Shown one piece after another: positions 11,925 through 22,820 of a stretch of 64,000 nt of DNA. The DNA comes from Hydractinia symbiolongicarpus (taxonomy: Eukaryota; Cnidaria; Hydrozoa; Anthoathecata; Hydractiniidae): NCBI RefSeq assembly GCF_029227915.1, contig NC_079876.1, positions 21,950,001-22,014,000 of the forward strand, read 5' to 3'. The first letter of the stretch is position 1. Each line of letters starts with the position of its first letter. Under the pieces are notes generated by a model. The model was not told where the DNA came from. It worked only from the letters and a program-made list of their open reading frames with translations, and ran no database searches. The translations under genes and the position numbers were made by a program.

Positions 11925-13140
11925 GTGGTTCCACGTGCCTGCGCAGTTTATCATCGGTACAGTCCTTCCGCCATAAATGGCCTAAAACGTCTCAAGTTGT
12001 TTTCCATTCCGCCATTGTCTTACAACGCAGTGAACTACGTGTAAAGGCCTCTAAGCACTGTTGGCTCTTGCCGCATAATAAAATCCTTACACCTAAAACT
12101 CGTGGTTCGACGCGTCTGTGCAGGTTACCATCGGTCTATTCCTTCCACTCTAAATGACTTACGACGTTTCAAGACGTTTTCCATCGCCCCATGGTCTTAC
12201 AACACAGTGAACTACGTGTAGAGGCCTCTAAGGGCTGTTATATGACCTTTTGCCCCTTAATAAAATCCTTACACGTAAAACATGTGGTTCCACGTGCATG
12301 CTCAAGTTACTATCGGTCTATTCCTGCCACACTCAACGGACTACGATGTCTGAAGTCCTTTGCCATCGTGCCATGATCTTCTAACGCAGTGAAGTACGTG
12401 TAAATGCCTCTAACGACTGTTATATGGCCCTTTACCCCCTAACAAAGGCCTTGCACGTAAATCACGTGGTTCCACCTACCTACTCAGTTTACCATCGCTC
12501 TATTCCTTCCACTCTCAATGGACTACTACGTCTCAAGTTGTTTTCCATCGCGCCATGGTCTTACAACACAGTGAACTACGTGTAGAGGCCTCTAAAGATT
12601 GTTATATGGCCTCTTGCCGCCTAATAAAGGCCTTACTCCTAAAACACTTGATTCGACGTGTCTTAGCAGGTTACCATCGGTCTATTCCTTCTACACTCAA
12701 TAGACTACGACGTTTCAAGACATTTTCCATCGCGCCATGGCCTTACAACACTGTAAACTACGTGTAGAGCCCTCTAAAGACTGTTAGATGGCCTTTTGCT
12801 GCCTAATAAAGGCTTTACACGTAATTTACGTGGTTCGGCGTGTCTACGCAGGTTACCATTGGTCTATTCCTTCCACTCTCAATGAACTACGACGTCTCAA
12901 GACGCTTTCCATCGCGCCATGGTCTTACAGCACAGTGAACTACGTGTAGAGGCCTCTAAGGGCTGCTATATGACCTTTTACCACATAATAAAAGCCTTAC
13001 ACGTAAATCAAGTGGTTCCACGTACTTCCGCAGTTTAACATCGGTCTATTCCTCCTACACTCACTGGACTACGACGTTTCAAGTCGTTTTCCATCGCGCC
13101 ATGGTCTTACAACGCAGTGAAATACTTGTAAAGGCCTCTA
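11925..13140 (+). repeat. 1.2-kb block present three times (offsets 3,406 and 8,958 bp)
   Basis: The run of units 12013 (177 bp), 12190, 12372, 12554, 12736, 12918 and 13100 recurs at 15419, 15596, 15778, 15960, 16142, 16324, 16506 and again at 20971, 21148, 21330, 21512, 21694, 21876, 22058. A part (12013-12372) also matches 5713-6072. Confidence 0.86.
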
Positions 13141-13204
13141 AGGACTGTTATATGGCTTTTTGCCGCCTAATAAAGGCCTTACACCTAAAACACGTGGTTC
13201 CACG

Positions 13205-15120
13205 TGTCTGCGCAGGTTACCATCGGTCTATTTCATCCACTCTCAATGGACTACGACGTCTCAAGTCGATTTCCAACGCGCCATGGTCTTACAACATAGT
13301 GAACTACGTGTAGAGGCCTCTAAAGACTGTTATATGGCCCTTTGCCACCTAACAAAGGTCCTACACGAAAATCACGTGGTTTTACGAGCCTGCGCAGGTT
13401 ACCATCGGTCTATTCCTTCCACTCTCAATGGACTACGACGTTTCAAGTCGCTTTCCATGGCGCCATGGTTTTACAACACTGTGAACTACGTGTAAAGACT
13501 TCTAAAGACTGTTATACGGCATTTTGCCGCCTAATAAAGGCCTCACACCTAAAACACGTGGTTCGACGTGTCTGCGCAGGTTACCATCGGTCTATTCCTT
13601 CCACTCTCAATGGACTACGAGGTCTCAAGTCGCTTTCCAACGCGCGATGGTCTTACAACATAGTGAACTACGTGTAGAGGCCTCTAAAGACTGTTATATG
13701 GCCCTTTGCCAACTAACAAAGGCCCTACACATAAATCACGTGGTTCCACGTGCCTGCGCAGGTTAGCATCGGTCTATTCCTTCTACACTTACTGGACTAC
13801 GTCGTTTCAAGTCGTTTTCCATCGCGCCATGGTCTTATAACACTGTAAACTACGTGTAGAGGTCTCTAAAGACTGTTAGATGGCCTTTTGACGTCTAGTA
13901 AAGGCTTTACACGTAAATCACGTGGCTCCCCGTGCCTGCGCAGTTCATCATCAGTACAGTCCTTCCGCCATAAATGGACTAAAACGTCTCAAGTTGTTTT
14001 CCATTCCGCCATTGTTTACAACACAGTCAACTACGTGTACGGGCCTCTAAGAGCTGTTATATGGCCTTTTACCGCCTATTAAATTCTTTACAAGTAAATC
14101 ACCTACCTGCGCAGTTTACCATCGGTGTATTCCTTCCACTCTCAATGGAGTAAGACGTCTCAAGACGCTTTCCATCGCGCCATGGTCTTACGGCACAGTG
14201 AACTACGTGTAGAGGCCTCTAAGGGCTGCCATATGACCTTTTACCACATAATAAAGGCTTTACACGTAATTCACGTGGTTCCACGTGTCTACGCAGGTTA
14301 CCATCGGTCTATTCCTTCCACTCTCAATGGGCTACGACGTCTCAAGTTGTTTTCCATCACGCCATGGTCTCACAACACAGTGAACTACGTGTAGAGGCCT
14401 CTAAAGATTGTTATATGGCCTGTTGCCGCCTAATAAAGGCTTTACACGTAATTCACGTGGTTCGACGTGTCTGCGCAGGTTACCATCGGTCTATTCCTTC
14501 CACTCTCAATGGACTACGACGTCTGAAGTCGATTTCCAACGCGCCATGGTCTTACAACATAGTGAACTACGTGTAGAGGCCTCTAAAGACTGTTATATGG
14601 CCCTTTCCCACCTAACAAAGGTCCTACACGTAAATCACGTGGTTCCACGAGCCTGCGCAGGTTACCATCGGTCTATTCCTTCTACACTCACTGGACTACG
14701 ACGTTTCAAGTCGTCTTCCAACGCAGAGAAATACGTGTAAAGGCCTCTAAGGACTGTTATATGGCCTTTTGCCGCCTAATAAAGGCCTCACACCTAAAAC
14801 ACGTGGTTCGACGTGTCTGCGCAGGTTACCATCGGTCTATTCCTTCCACTCTCAATGGACTACGAGGTCTCAAGTCGCTTTCCAACGTGCGATGTTCTCA
14901 CAACATAGTGAACTACGTGTAGAGGCCTCTAAAGACTGTTATATGGCCCTTTGCCAACTAACAAAGGTCCTACACGTAAATCACGTGGTTCGACGTGTCT
15001 GCGCAGGTTACCATCGGTCTATTCCTTCCACTCTCAATGGGCTACGACGTCTCAAGTTGTTTTCCATCACGCCATGGTCTCACAACACAGTGAACTACCT
15101 GTAGAGGCCTCTAAGGCCTG
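13205..15120 (+). repeat. 1.9-kb segmental duplication, left copy (offset 3,588 bp)
   Basis: Landmarks at 13282, 13464, 14010 (171 bp), 14181, 14363, 14545, the joint at 14720/14721, 14891 and 15073 recur at 16870, 17052, 17598, 17769, 17951, 18133, 18308/18309, 18479 and 18661. The offset equals 20 monomers minus the 18, 18, 11 and 5 bp deletions in between, which accounts for it exactly. Confidence 0.87.
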
Positions 15121-15330
15121 TTATATGACATTTTACCACCTAATAAAAGCCTTACACGTAAAACATGTGGTTCCATGTGTTAGCCCAGGTAAACATCGGT
15201 CTATTCCTTCTACACTCACTGGACTACGACATTTCAAGTCATCTTCCAACGCAGTGAAATACGTGTAAAGGCCTCTAAGGACTGTTATATGGCCTTTTGC
15301 CGCCTAATAAAGGCCTCACACCTAAAACAC

Positions 15331-16546
15331 GTGGTTCCACGTGCCTGCGCAGTTTATCATCGGTACAGTCCTTCCGCCATAAATGGCCTAAAACGTCTCA
15401 AGTTGTTTTCCATTCCGCCATTGTCTTACAACGCAGTGAACTACGTGTAAAGGCCTCTAAGCACTGTTGGCTCTTGCCGCATAATAAAATCCTTACACCT
15501 AAAACTCGTGGTTCGACGCGTCTGTGCAGGTTACCATCGGTCTATTCCTTCCACTCTAAATGACTTACGACGTTTCAAGACGTTTTCCATCGCGCCATGG
15601 TCTTACAACACAGTGAACTACGTGTAGAGGCCTCTAAGGGCTGTTATATGACCTTTTGCCCCTTAATAAAATCCTTACACGTAAAACATGTGGTTCCACG
15701 TGCATGCTCAAGTTACTATCGGTCTATTCCTGCCACACTCAACGGACTACGATGTCTGAAGTCCTTTGCCATCGTGCCATGATCTTCTAACGCAGTGAAG
15801 TACGTGTAAATGCCTCTAACGACTGTTATATGGCCCTTTACCCCCTAACAAAGGCCTTGCACGTAAATCACGTGGTTCCACCTATCTAGTCAGTTTACCA
15901 TCGCTCTATTCCTTCCACTCTCAATGGACTACTACGTCTCAAGTTGTTTTCCATCGCGCCATGGTCTTACAACACAGTGAACTACGTGTAGAGGCCTCTA
16001 AAGATTGTTATATGGCCTCTTGCCGCCTAATAAAGGCCTTACTCCTAAAACACTTGATTCGACGTGTCTTAGCAGGTTACCATCGGTCTATTCCTTCTAC
16101 ACTCAATAGACTACGACGTTTCAAGACATTTTCCATCGCGCCATGGCCTTACAACACTGTAAACTACGTGTAGAGCCCTCTAAAGACTGTTAGATGGCCT
16201 TTTGCTGCCTAATAAAGGCTTTACACGTAATTCACGTGGTTCGACGTGTCTACGCAGGTTACCATTGGTCTATTCCTTCCACTCTCAATGAACTACGACG
16301 TCTCAAGACGCTTTCCATCGCGCCATGGTCTTACAGCACAGTGAACTACGTGTAGAGGCCTCTAAGGGCTGCTATATGACCTTTTACCACATAATAAAAG
16401 CCTTACACGTAAATCACGTGGTTCCACGTACTTCCGCAGTTTAACATCGGTCTATTCCTCCTACACTCACTGGACTACGACGTTTCAAGTCGTTTTCCAT
16501 CGCGCCATGGTCTTACAACGCAGTGAAATACGTGTAAAGGCCTCTA
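15331..16546 (+). repeat. 1.2-kb block, second copy (offset 3,406 bp)
   Basis: Second instance of the block at 11,925-13,140, with the 5-bp-short unit at 15,419-15,595 (TTGGCTCTTGCCGC in place of TTATATGGCCTCTTGCCGC). The units are otherwise 182 bp. Confidence 0.85.
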
Positions 16547-17257
16547 AAGATTGTTATATGGCCCTTTGCCACTAAATAAAAGCCTTACACATAAATCACG
16601 TGGTTCCACGTACTTCCGCAGGTCAACATCGGTGTATTCCTTCTACACTCAATGGACTACGACGTCTGAACTTATTTTCCATAGCGCCATGGTCTTACAA
16701 AACAGTAAAATACCCGTAGAGGCCTCTAAAGATTGTTACATGGTCTCTTGCCGCCTAATAAAGGCTTTACTCCTAAAACACTTGATTCGACGTGTCTGCG
16801 CAGGTTACCATCGGTCTATTTCATCCACTCTCAATGGACTACGACGTCTCAAGTCGATTTCCAACGCGCCATGGTCTTACAACATAGTGAACTACGTGTA
16901 GAGGCCTCTAAAGACTGTTATATGGCCCTTTGCCACCTAACAAAGGTCCTACACGAAAATCACGTGGTTTTACGAGCCTGCGCAGGTTACCATCGGTCTA
17001 TTCCTTCCACTCTCAATGGACTACGACGTTTCAAGTCGCTTTCCATTGCGCCATGGTTTTACAACACTGTGAACTACGTGTAAAGGCTTCTAAAGACTGT
17101 TATACGGCATTTTGCCGCCTAATAAAGGCCTCACACCTAAAACACGTGGTTCGACGTGTCTGCGCAGGTTACCATCGGTCTATTCCTTCCACTCTCAATG
17201 GACTACGAGGTCTCAAGTCGCTTTCCAACGCGCGATGGTCTTACAACATAGTGAACT

Positions 17258-17320
17258 ACGTGTAGAGGCCTCTAAAGACTGTTATATGGCCCTTTGCCAA
17301 CTAACAAAGGCCCTACACGT
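17258..17320. other. nested inverted repeats in the monomer
   Basis: ACGTGTAG (17258-17265) is the exact reverse complement of CTACACGT (17313-17320). Between them GGCCCTTTG (17288-17296) faces CAAAGGCCC (17305-17313) with one unpaired base. In another common variant (GGCCTTT, 11-nt loop, AAAGGCC) the inner stem is a perfect 7 bp, for example near 14,763-14,787. The arrangement could extrude as a cruciform in DNA or fold as a two-part stem in RNA; this is inferred from sequence symmetry only. Confidence 0.75.
17263..17274. other. 12-bp perfect palindrome TAGAGGCCTCTA
   Basis: TAGAGGCCTCTA is its own reverse complement. It occupies monomer positions 30-41 and recurs in many units; frequent variants are TAAAGGCCTCTA and TAGAGTCCTCTA, which break the symmetry. 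It contains AGGCCT. No known binding protein is assigned. Confidence 0.9.
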
Positions 17321-17324
17321 AAAT

Positions 17325-17340
17325 CACGTGGTTCCACGTG
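17325..17340. promoter_or_regulatory. 16-bp dyad with two CACGTG boxes
   Basis: CACGTGGTTCCACGTG consists of CACGTGG and its exact reverse complement CCACGTG separated by TT. Each half carries CACGTG, the E-box or G-box core bound by bHLH and plant bZIP factors in general. With the two preceding bases the left half reads ATCACGTG, which fits RTCACRTG, the CDEI element bound by Cbf1 at budding-yeast point centromeres. That match is a sequence resemblance, not evidence of the same function. Many monomers keep only one box (right half CACGTA or CACGAG) and some keep none. Confidence 0.6.
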
Positions 17341-17350
17341 CCTGCGCAGG
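17341..17350. other. 10-bp perfect palindrome CCTGCGCAGG
   Basis: CCTGCGCAGG is self-complementary and directly abuts the 16-bp CACGTG dyad, so monomer positions 92-117 are a continuous 26-bp run of dyad symmetry elements. Common variants are GTCTGCGCAGG, TACTTCCGCAGG and GTCTTAGCAGG. Confidence 0.85.
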
Positions 17351-18607
17351 TTAGCATCGGTCTATTCCTTCTACACTTACTGGACTACGTCGTTTCAAGT
17401 CGTTTTCCATCGCGCCATGGTCTTATAACACTGTAAACTACGTGTAGAGGTCTCTAAAGACTGTTAGATGGTCTTTTGACGTCTAGTAAAGGCTTTACAC
17501 GTAAATCACGTGGCTCCCCGTGCCTGCGCAGTTCATCATCAGTACAGTCCTTCCGCCATAAATGGACTAAAACGTCTCAAGTTGTTTTCCATTCCGCCAT
17601 TGTTTACAACACAGTCAACTACGTGTACGGGCCTCTAAGAGCTGTTATATGGCCTTTTACCGCCTATTAAATTCCTTACAAGTAAATCACCTACCTGCGC
17701 AGTTTACCATCGGTGTATTCCTTCCACTCTCAATGGAGTAAGACGTCTCAAGACGCTTTCCATCGCGCCATGGTCTTACAGCACAGTGAACTACGTGTAG
17801 AGGCCTCTAAGGGCTGCCATATGACCTTTTACCACATAATAAAGGCTTTACACGTAATTCACGTGGTTCCACGTGTCTACGCAGGTTACCATCGGTCTAT
17901 TCCTTCCACTCTCAATGGGCTACGACGTCTCAAGTTGTTTTCCATCACGCCATGGTCTCACAACACAGTGAACTACGTGTAGAGGCCTCTAAAGATTGTT
18001 ATATGGCCTGTTGCCGCCTAATAAAGGCTTTACACGTAATTCACGTGGTTCGACGTGTCTGCGCAGGTTACCATCGGTCTATTCCTTCCACTCTCAATGG
18101 ACTACGACGTCTGAAGTCGATTTCCAACGCGCCATGGTCTTACAACATAGTGAACTACGTGTAGAGGCCTCTAAAGACTGTTATATGGCCCTTTCCCACC
18201 TAACAAAGGTCCTACACGTAAATCACGTGGTTCCACGAGCCTGCGCAGGTTACCATCGGTCTATTCCTTCTACACTCACTGGACTACGACGTTTCAAGTC
18301 GTCTTCCAACGCAGTGAAATACGTGTAAAGGCCTCTAAGGACTGTTATATGGCCTTTTGCCGCCTAATAAAGGCCTCACACCTAAAACACGTGGTTCGAC
18401 GTGTCTGCGCAGGTTACCATCGGTCTATTCCTTCCACTCTCAATGGACTACGAGGTCTCAAGTCGCTTTCCAACGTGCGATGTTCTCACAACATAGTGAA
18501 CTACGTGTAGAGGACTCTAAAGACTGTTATATGGCCCTTTGCCAACTAACAAAGGTCCTACACGTAAATCACGTGGTTCGACGTGTCTGCGCAGGTTACC
18601 ATCGGTC

Positions 18608-21600
18608 TATTCCTTCCACTCTCAATGGGCTACGACGTCTCAAGTTGTTTTCCATCACGCCATGGTCTCACAACACAGTGAACTACCTGTAGAGGCCTCT
18701 AAGGCCTGTTATATGACCTTTTACCACCTAATAAAAGCCTTACACGTAAAACATGTGGTTCCATGTGTTAGCCCAGGTAAACATCGGTCTATTCCTTCTA
18801 CACTCACTGGACTACGACGTTTCAAGTCGTCTTCCAACGCAGTGAAATACGTGTAAAGGCCTCTAAGGACTGTTATATGGCCTTTTGCCGCCTAATAAAG
18901 GCCTCACACCTAAAACACGTGGTTCGACGTGTCTGCGCAGGTTACCATCGGTCTATTCCTTCCACTCTCAATGGACTACGAGGTCTCAAGTCGCTTTCCA
19001 ACGTGCGATGTTCTCACAACATAGTGAACTACGTGTAGAGGCCTCTAAAGACTGTTATATGGCCCTTTGCCAACTAACAAAGGTCCTACACGTAAATCAC
19101 GTGGTTCCACGTGCCTGCGCAGGTTAGCATCGGTCTATTCCTTCTACACTTACTGGACTACGTCGTTTCAAGTCGTTTTCCATCGCGCCATGGTCTTATA
19201 ACACTGTAAACTACGTGTAGAGGTCTCTAAAGACTGTTAGATGGCCTTTTGACGTCTAGTAAAGGCTTTACACGTAAATCACGTGGTTCCCCGTGCCTGC
19301 GCAGTTCATCATCAGTACAGTCCTTCCGCCATAAATGGACTAAAACGTCTCAAGTTGTTTTCCAATCCGCCATTGTTTACAACACAGTCAACTACGTGTA
19401 CGGGCCTCTAAGAGCTGTTATATGGCCTTTTACCGCCTATTAAATTCCTTACAAGTAAATCACCTACCTGCGCAGTTTACCATCGGTGTATTCCTTCCAC
19501 TCTCAATGGAGTAAGACGTCTCAAGACGCTTTCCATCGCGCCATGGTCTTACAGCACAGTGAACTACGTGTAGAGGCCTCTAAGGGCTGCTATATGACCT
19601 TTTACCACATAATAAAGGCTTTACACGTAATTCACGTGGTTCCACGTGTCTGCACAGGTTACCATCGGTGTATTCCTAACACTCTCAATGGACTACGACG
19701 TCTGAACTCATTTTTCATAGCGCGATGGTCTTACAACACAGCAAAATACGTGCAGAGGCCACTGAAGATTGTTATATAGTCTGTTGCCGCCTAATAAAAG
19801 CTTTACACGTAATTCACGTGGTTCGACGTGTCTGCGCAGGTTACCATCGGTCTATTCCTACCACTCTCAATGGAATACGACGTCTCAAGACGCTTTACAT
19901 CGCGCCATGGTCTTACAGCACAGTGAACTACGTGTAGAGGCCTCTAAGGGCTGTTATATCACCTTTTACCACCTAATAAAAGCCTTACACGTAAATCACG
20001 TGGTTCCACGTACTTCCGCAGGTTAACATCGGTCTATTCCTCCTACACTCAATGGACTACGATGTCTCAAGTCCTTTTCCATCGTCCCATTATCTTACAA
20101 CGCAGTGAACTACGTGTAGAGGCCTCTAAAGATTGTTATATGGCCTGTTGCCGCCTAATAAAGGCTTTACACGTAATTCACGTGGTTCGACGTGTCTACG
20201 CAGGTTACCATTGGTCTATTCCTTCCACTCCCAATGAACTAAGAAGTCTCAAGTCATTTTCTGGCGCACCGTGGTCTTACAGCACAGTGACCTACGTGTA
20301 AAGGCATCTCAGGACTGTTATATGGCCCTTTACCAACTAACAAAGGCCCTACACGTAAATCACGTGTTCCACGTGCCTATGCAGTTTACCATCGGTCTAT
20401 TCCTTCCACTCTCAATGGGCTACGACGTCTTAAGTTGTTTTCCATCGCGCCATGGTCTTACAACGCAGGGAACTACGTGTAGATGCCTCTTAGGGCTGTT
20501 ATATGACCTTTTACCACCTAATAAAAGCCTTACACGTAAAACATGTGGTTCCATGTGTTAGCTCAACTCTCAATTGACTACGAGGTCTCAAGTCGCTTTC
20601 CAACGCGCCATGGTGTTACAACGCAGTGAAATTCGTGTAAAGGCTTATAACGACTGTTATATGGCCTTTTACCACCTAATAAAAGCCTTTCACGTAAAAC
20701 ATGTGTTCCACGTGCCTACGCAGTTTACCATCGGTCTATTCCTTCCACTCTCAATGGGCTACGACGTCTCAAGACGCTTTACATCACGCCATGGTCTTAC
20801 AGCACAGTGAACTACGTGTAGAGGCCTCTAAGGGCTGTTATATGACCTTTACCACCTAATGAAGGCTTTACCCGTAAATCACGTGGTTCCACGTGCCTGC
20901 GCAGTTTATCATCGGTACAGTCCTTCCGCCATAAATGGCCTAAAACGTCTCAAGTTGTTTTCCATTCCGCCATTGTCTTACAACGCAGTGAACTACGTGT
21001 AAAGGCCTCTAAGCACTGTTGGCTCTTGCCGCATAATAAAATCCTTACACCTAAAACTCGTGGTTCGACGCGTCTGTGCAGGTTACCATCGGTCTATTCC
21101 TTCCACTCTAAATGACTTACGACGTTTCAAGACGTTTTCCATCGCGCCATGGTCTTACAACACAGTGAACTACGTGTAGAGGCCTCTAAGGGCTGTTATA
21201 TGACCTTTTGCCCCTTAATAAAATCCTTACACGTAAAACATGTGGTTCCACGTGCATGCTCAAGTTACTATCGGTCTATTCCTGCCACACTCAACGGACT
21301 ACGATGTCTGAAGTCCTTTGCCATCGTGCCATGATCTTCTAACGCAGTGAAGTACGTGTAAATGCCTCTAACGACTGTTATATGGCCCTTTACCCCCTAA
21401 CAAAGGCCTTGCACGTAAATCACGTGGTTCCACCTACCTACTCAGTTTACCATCGCTCTATTCCTTCCACTCTCAATGGACTACTACGTCTCAAGTTGTT
21501 TTCCATCGCGCCATGGTCTTACAACACAGTGAACTACGTGTAGAGGCCTCTAAAGATTGTTATATGGCCTCTTGCCGCCTAATAAAGGCCTTACTCCTAA

Positions 21601-22468
21601 AACACTTGATTCGACGTGTCTTAGCAGGTTACCATCGGTCTATTCCTTCTACACTCAATAGACTACGACGTTTCAAGACATTTTCCATCGCGCCATGGCC
21701 TTACAACACTGTAAACTACGTGTAGAGCCCTCTAAAGACTGTTAGATGGCCTTTTGCTGCCTAATAAAGGCTTTACACGTAATTCACGTGGTTCGACGTG
21801 TCTACGCAGGTTACCATTGGTCTATTCCTTCCACTCTCAATGAACTACGACGTCTCAAGACGCTTTCCATCGCGCCATGGTCTTACAGCACAGTGAACTA
21901 CGTGTAGAGGCCTCTAAGGGCTGCTATATGACCTTTTACCACATAATAAAAGCCTTACACGTAAATCACGTGGTTCCACGTACTTCCGCAGTTTAACATC
22001 GGTCTATTTCTCCTACACTCACTGGACTACGACGTTTCAAGTCGTTTTCCATCGCGCCATGGTCTTACAACGCAGTGAAATACTTGTAAAGGCCTCTAAG
22101 GACTGTTATATGGCTTTTTGCCGCCTAATAAAGGCCTTACACCTAAAACACGTGGTTCCACGTGTCTGCGCAGGTTACCATCGGTCTATTTCATCCACTC
22201 TCAATGGACTACGACGTCTCAAGTCGATTTCCAACGCGCCATGGTCTTACAACATAGTGAACTACGTGTAGAAGCCTCTAAAGACTGTTATATGGCCCTT
22301 TGCCACCTAACAAAGGTCCTACACGAAAATCACGTGGTTTTACGAGCCTGCGCAGGTTACCATCGGTCTATTCCTTCCACTCTCAATGGACTACGACGTT
22401 TCAAGTCGCTTTCCATGGCGCCATGGTTTTACAACACTGTGAACTACGTGTAAAGGCTTCTAAAGACT
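18608..22468 (+). repeat. 3.9-kb segmental duplication, right copy (offset 8,958 bp)
   Basis: This is the partner of 9,650-13,510. Unit starts are 18661, 19007, 19189, 19371 (171 bp), 19542, 19724, 19906, 20088, 20270 (181), 20451 (158), 20609 (181), 20790 (181), 20971 (177), 21148, 21330, 21512, 21694, 21876, 22058, 22240 and 22422, with an 18-bp-deletion joint at 18836/18837. Confidence 0.88.
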
Positions 22469-22820
22469 GTTATATGACCTTCTGACGCCTAATAAAGGGT
22501 TTACACGTAAATCACGTGTTTCCACGTGCCTGAGCAGGTTAACATCGGTCTATTCCTTCTACACTCACTGGACTACGACGTCTGAACTTATTTTCCATAT
22601 CGCCATGGTTTTACAACACAGTAAAATACGTGTAGAGGCCTCTAAAAATTATTACATGGCCTGTTGCCGCCTAATAAAGGCTTTACACGTAATTCACGTG
22701 GTTCCACGTGCATGCGCAGATTATCATCGGTACATTCCTTCCGCCATAAATGGCCTAAAACGTCTCAAGTTGATTTCCATTCCGCCATTGTCTTACAACA
22801 TAGTATAATACGTGTAGAGC
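22195..22820 (+). repeat. 0.6-kb block copied 13,412 bp away
   Basis: Units 22240, 22422, 22604 and 22786 match 35652, 35834, 36016 and 36198. The distinctive stretch AAAAATTATTACATGGCC (near 22,643 and 36,055) occurs in both; a related form is at 7,430. Confidence 0.82.

Larger units (their letters stand above)
9650..13510 (+). repeat. 3.9-kb segmental duplication, left copy (offset 8,958 bp)
   Basis: Every landmark from the unit at 9703 to that at 13464 has a partner 8,958 bp downstream: 10413 with 19371, 11651 with 20609, 12190 with 21148, 13282 with 22240. The copied block carries the 158-bp, 171-bp and 177-bp odd units. Only scattered substitutions separate the copies. The match ends near 13,510, where the left copy continues with CGGCATTTTGCC and the right with TGACCTTCTGAC. 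Confidence 0.88.
17234..17415 (+). repeat. exemplar 182-bp monomer with full motif set
   Basis: This unit is close to the majority sequence and is used as the reference for positions. It starts with GATGGTCTTA, a variant of CATGGTCTTA, and contains, in order: an ACGT core (25-28), a 12-bp palindrome (30-41), TTATATGG (49-56), a stem GGCCCTTTG (55-63) with partner CAAAGGCCC (72-80), CTACACGT (80-87), a 16-bp dyad (92-107), a 10-bp palindrome (108-117), a pyrimidine-rich stretch (about 129-145) and a 3' end rich in TCG. The majority sequence also has GACGTC at 156-161 and CCATGG across the unit boundary; this copy lacks both. No start-to-stop coding logic is present. Confidence 0.95.
16793..18708 (+). 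repeat. 1.9-kb segmental duplication, right copy (offset 3,588 bp)
   Basis: This is the partner of 13,205-15,120. Its left edge lies inside a monomer: upstream it reads CTCCTAAAACACTTGATTCG, which belongs to a different monomer subtype than the left copy. The right part overlaps the start of the 8,958-bp duplication, so the blocks are nested or overlapping. Confidence 0.85.
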
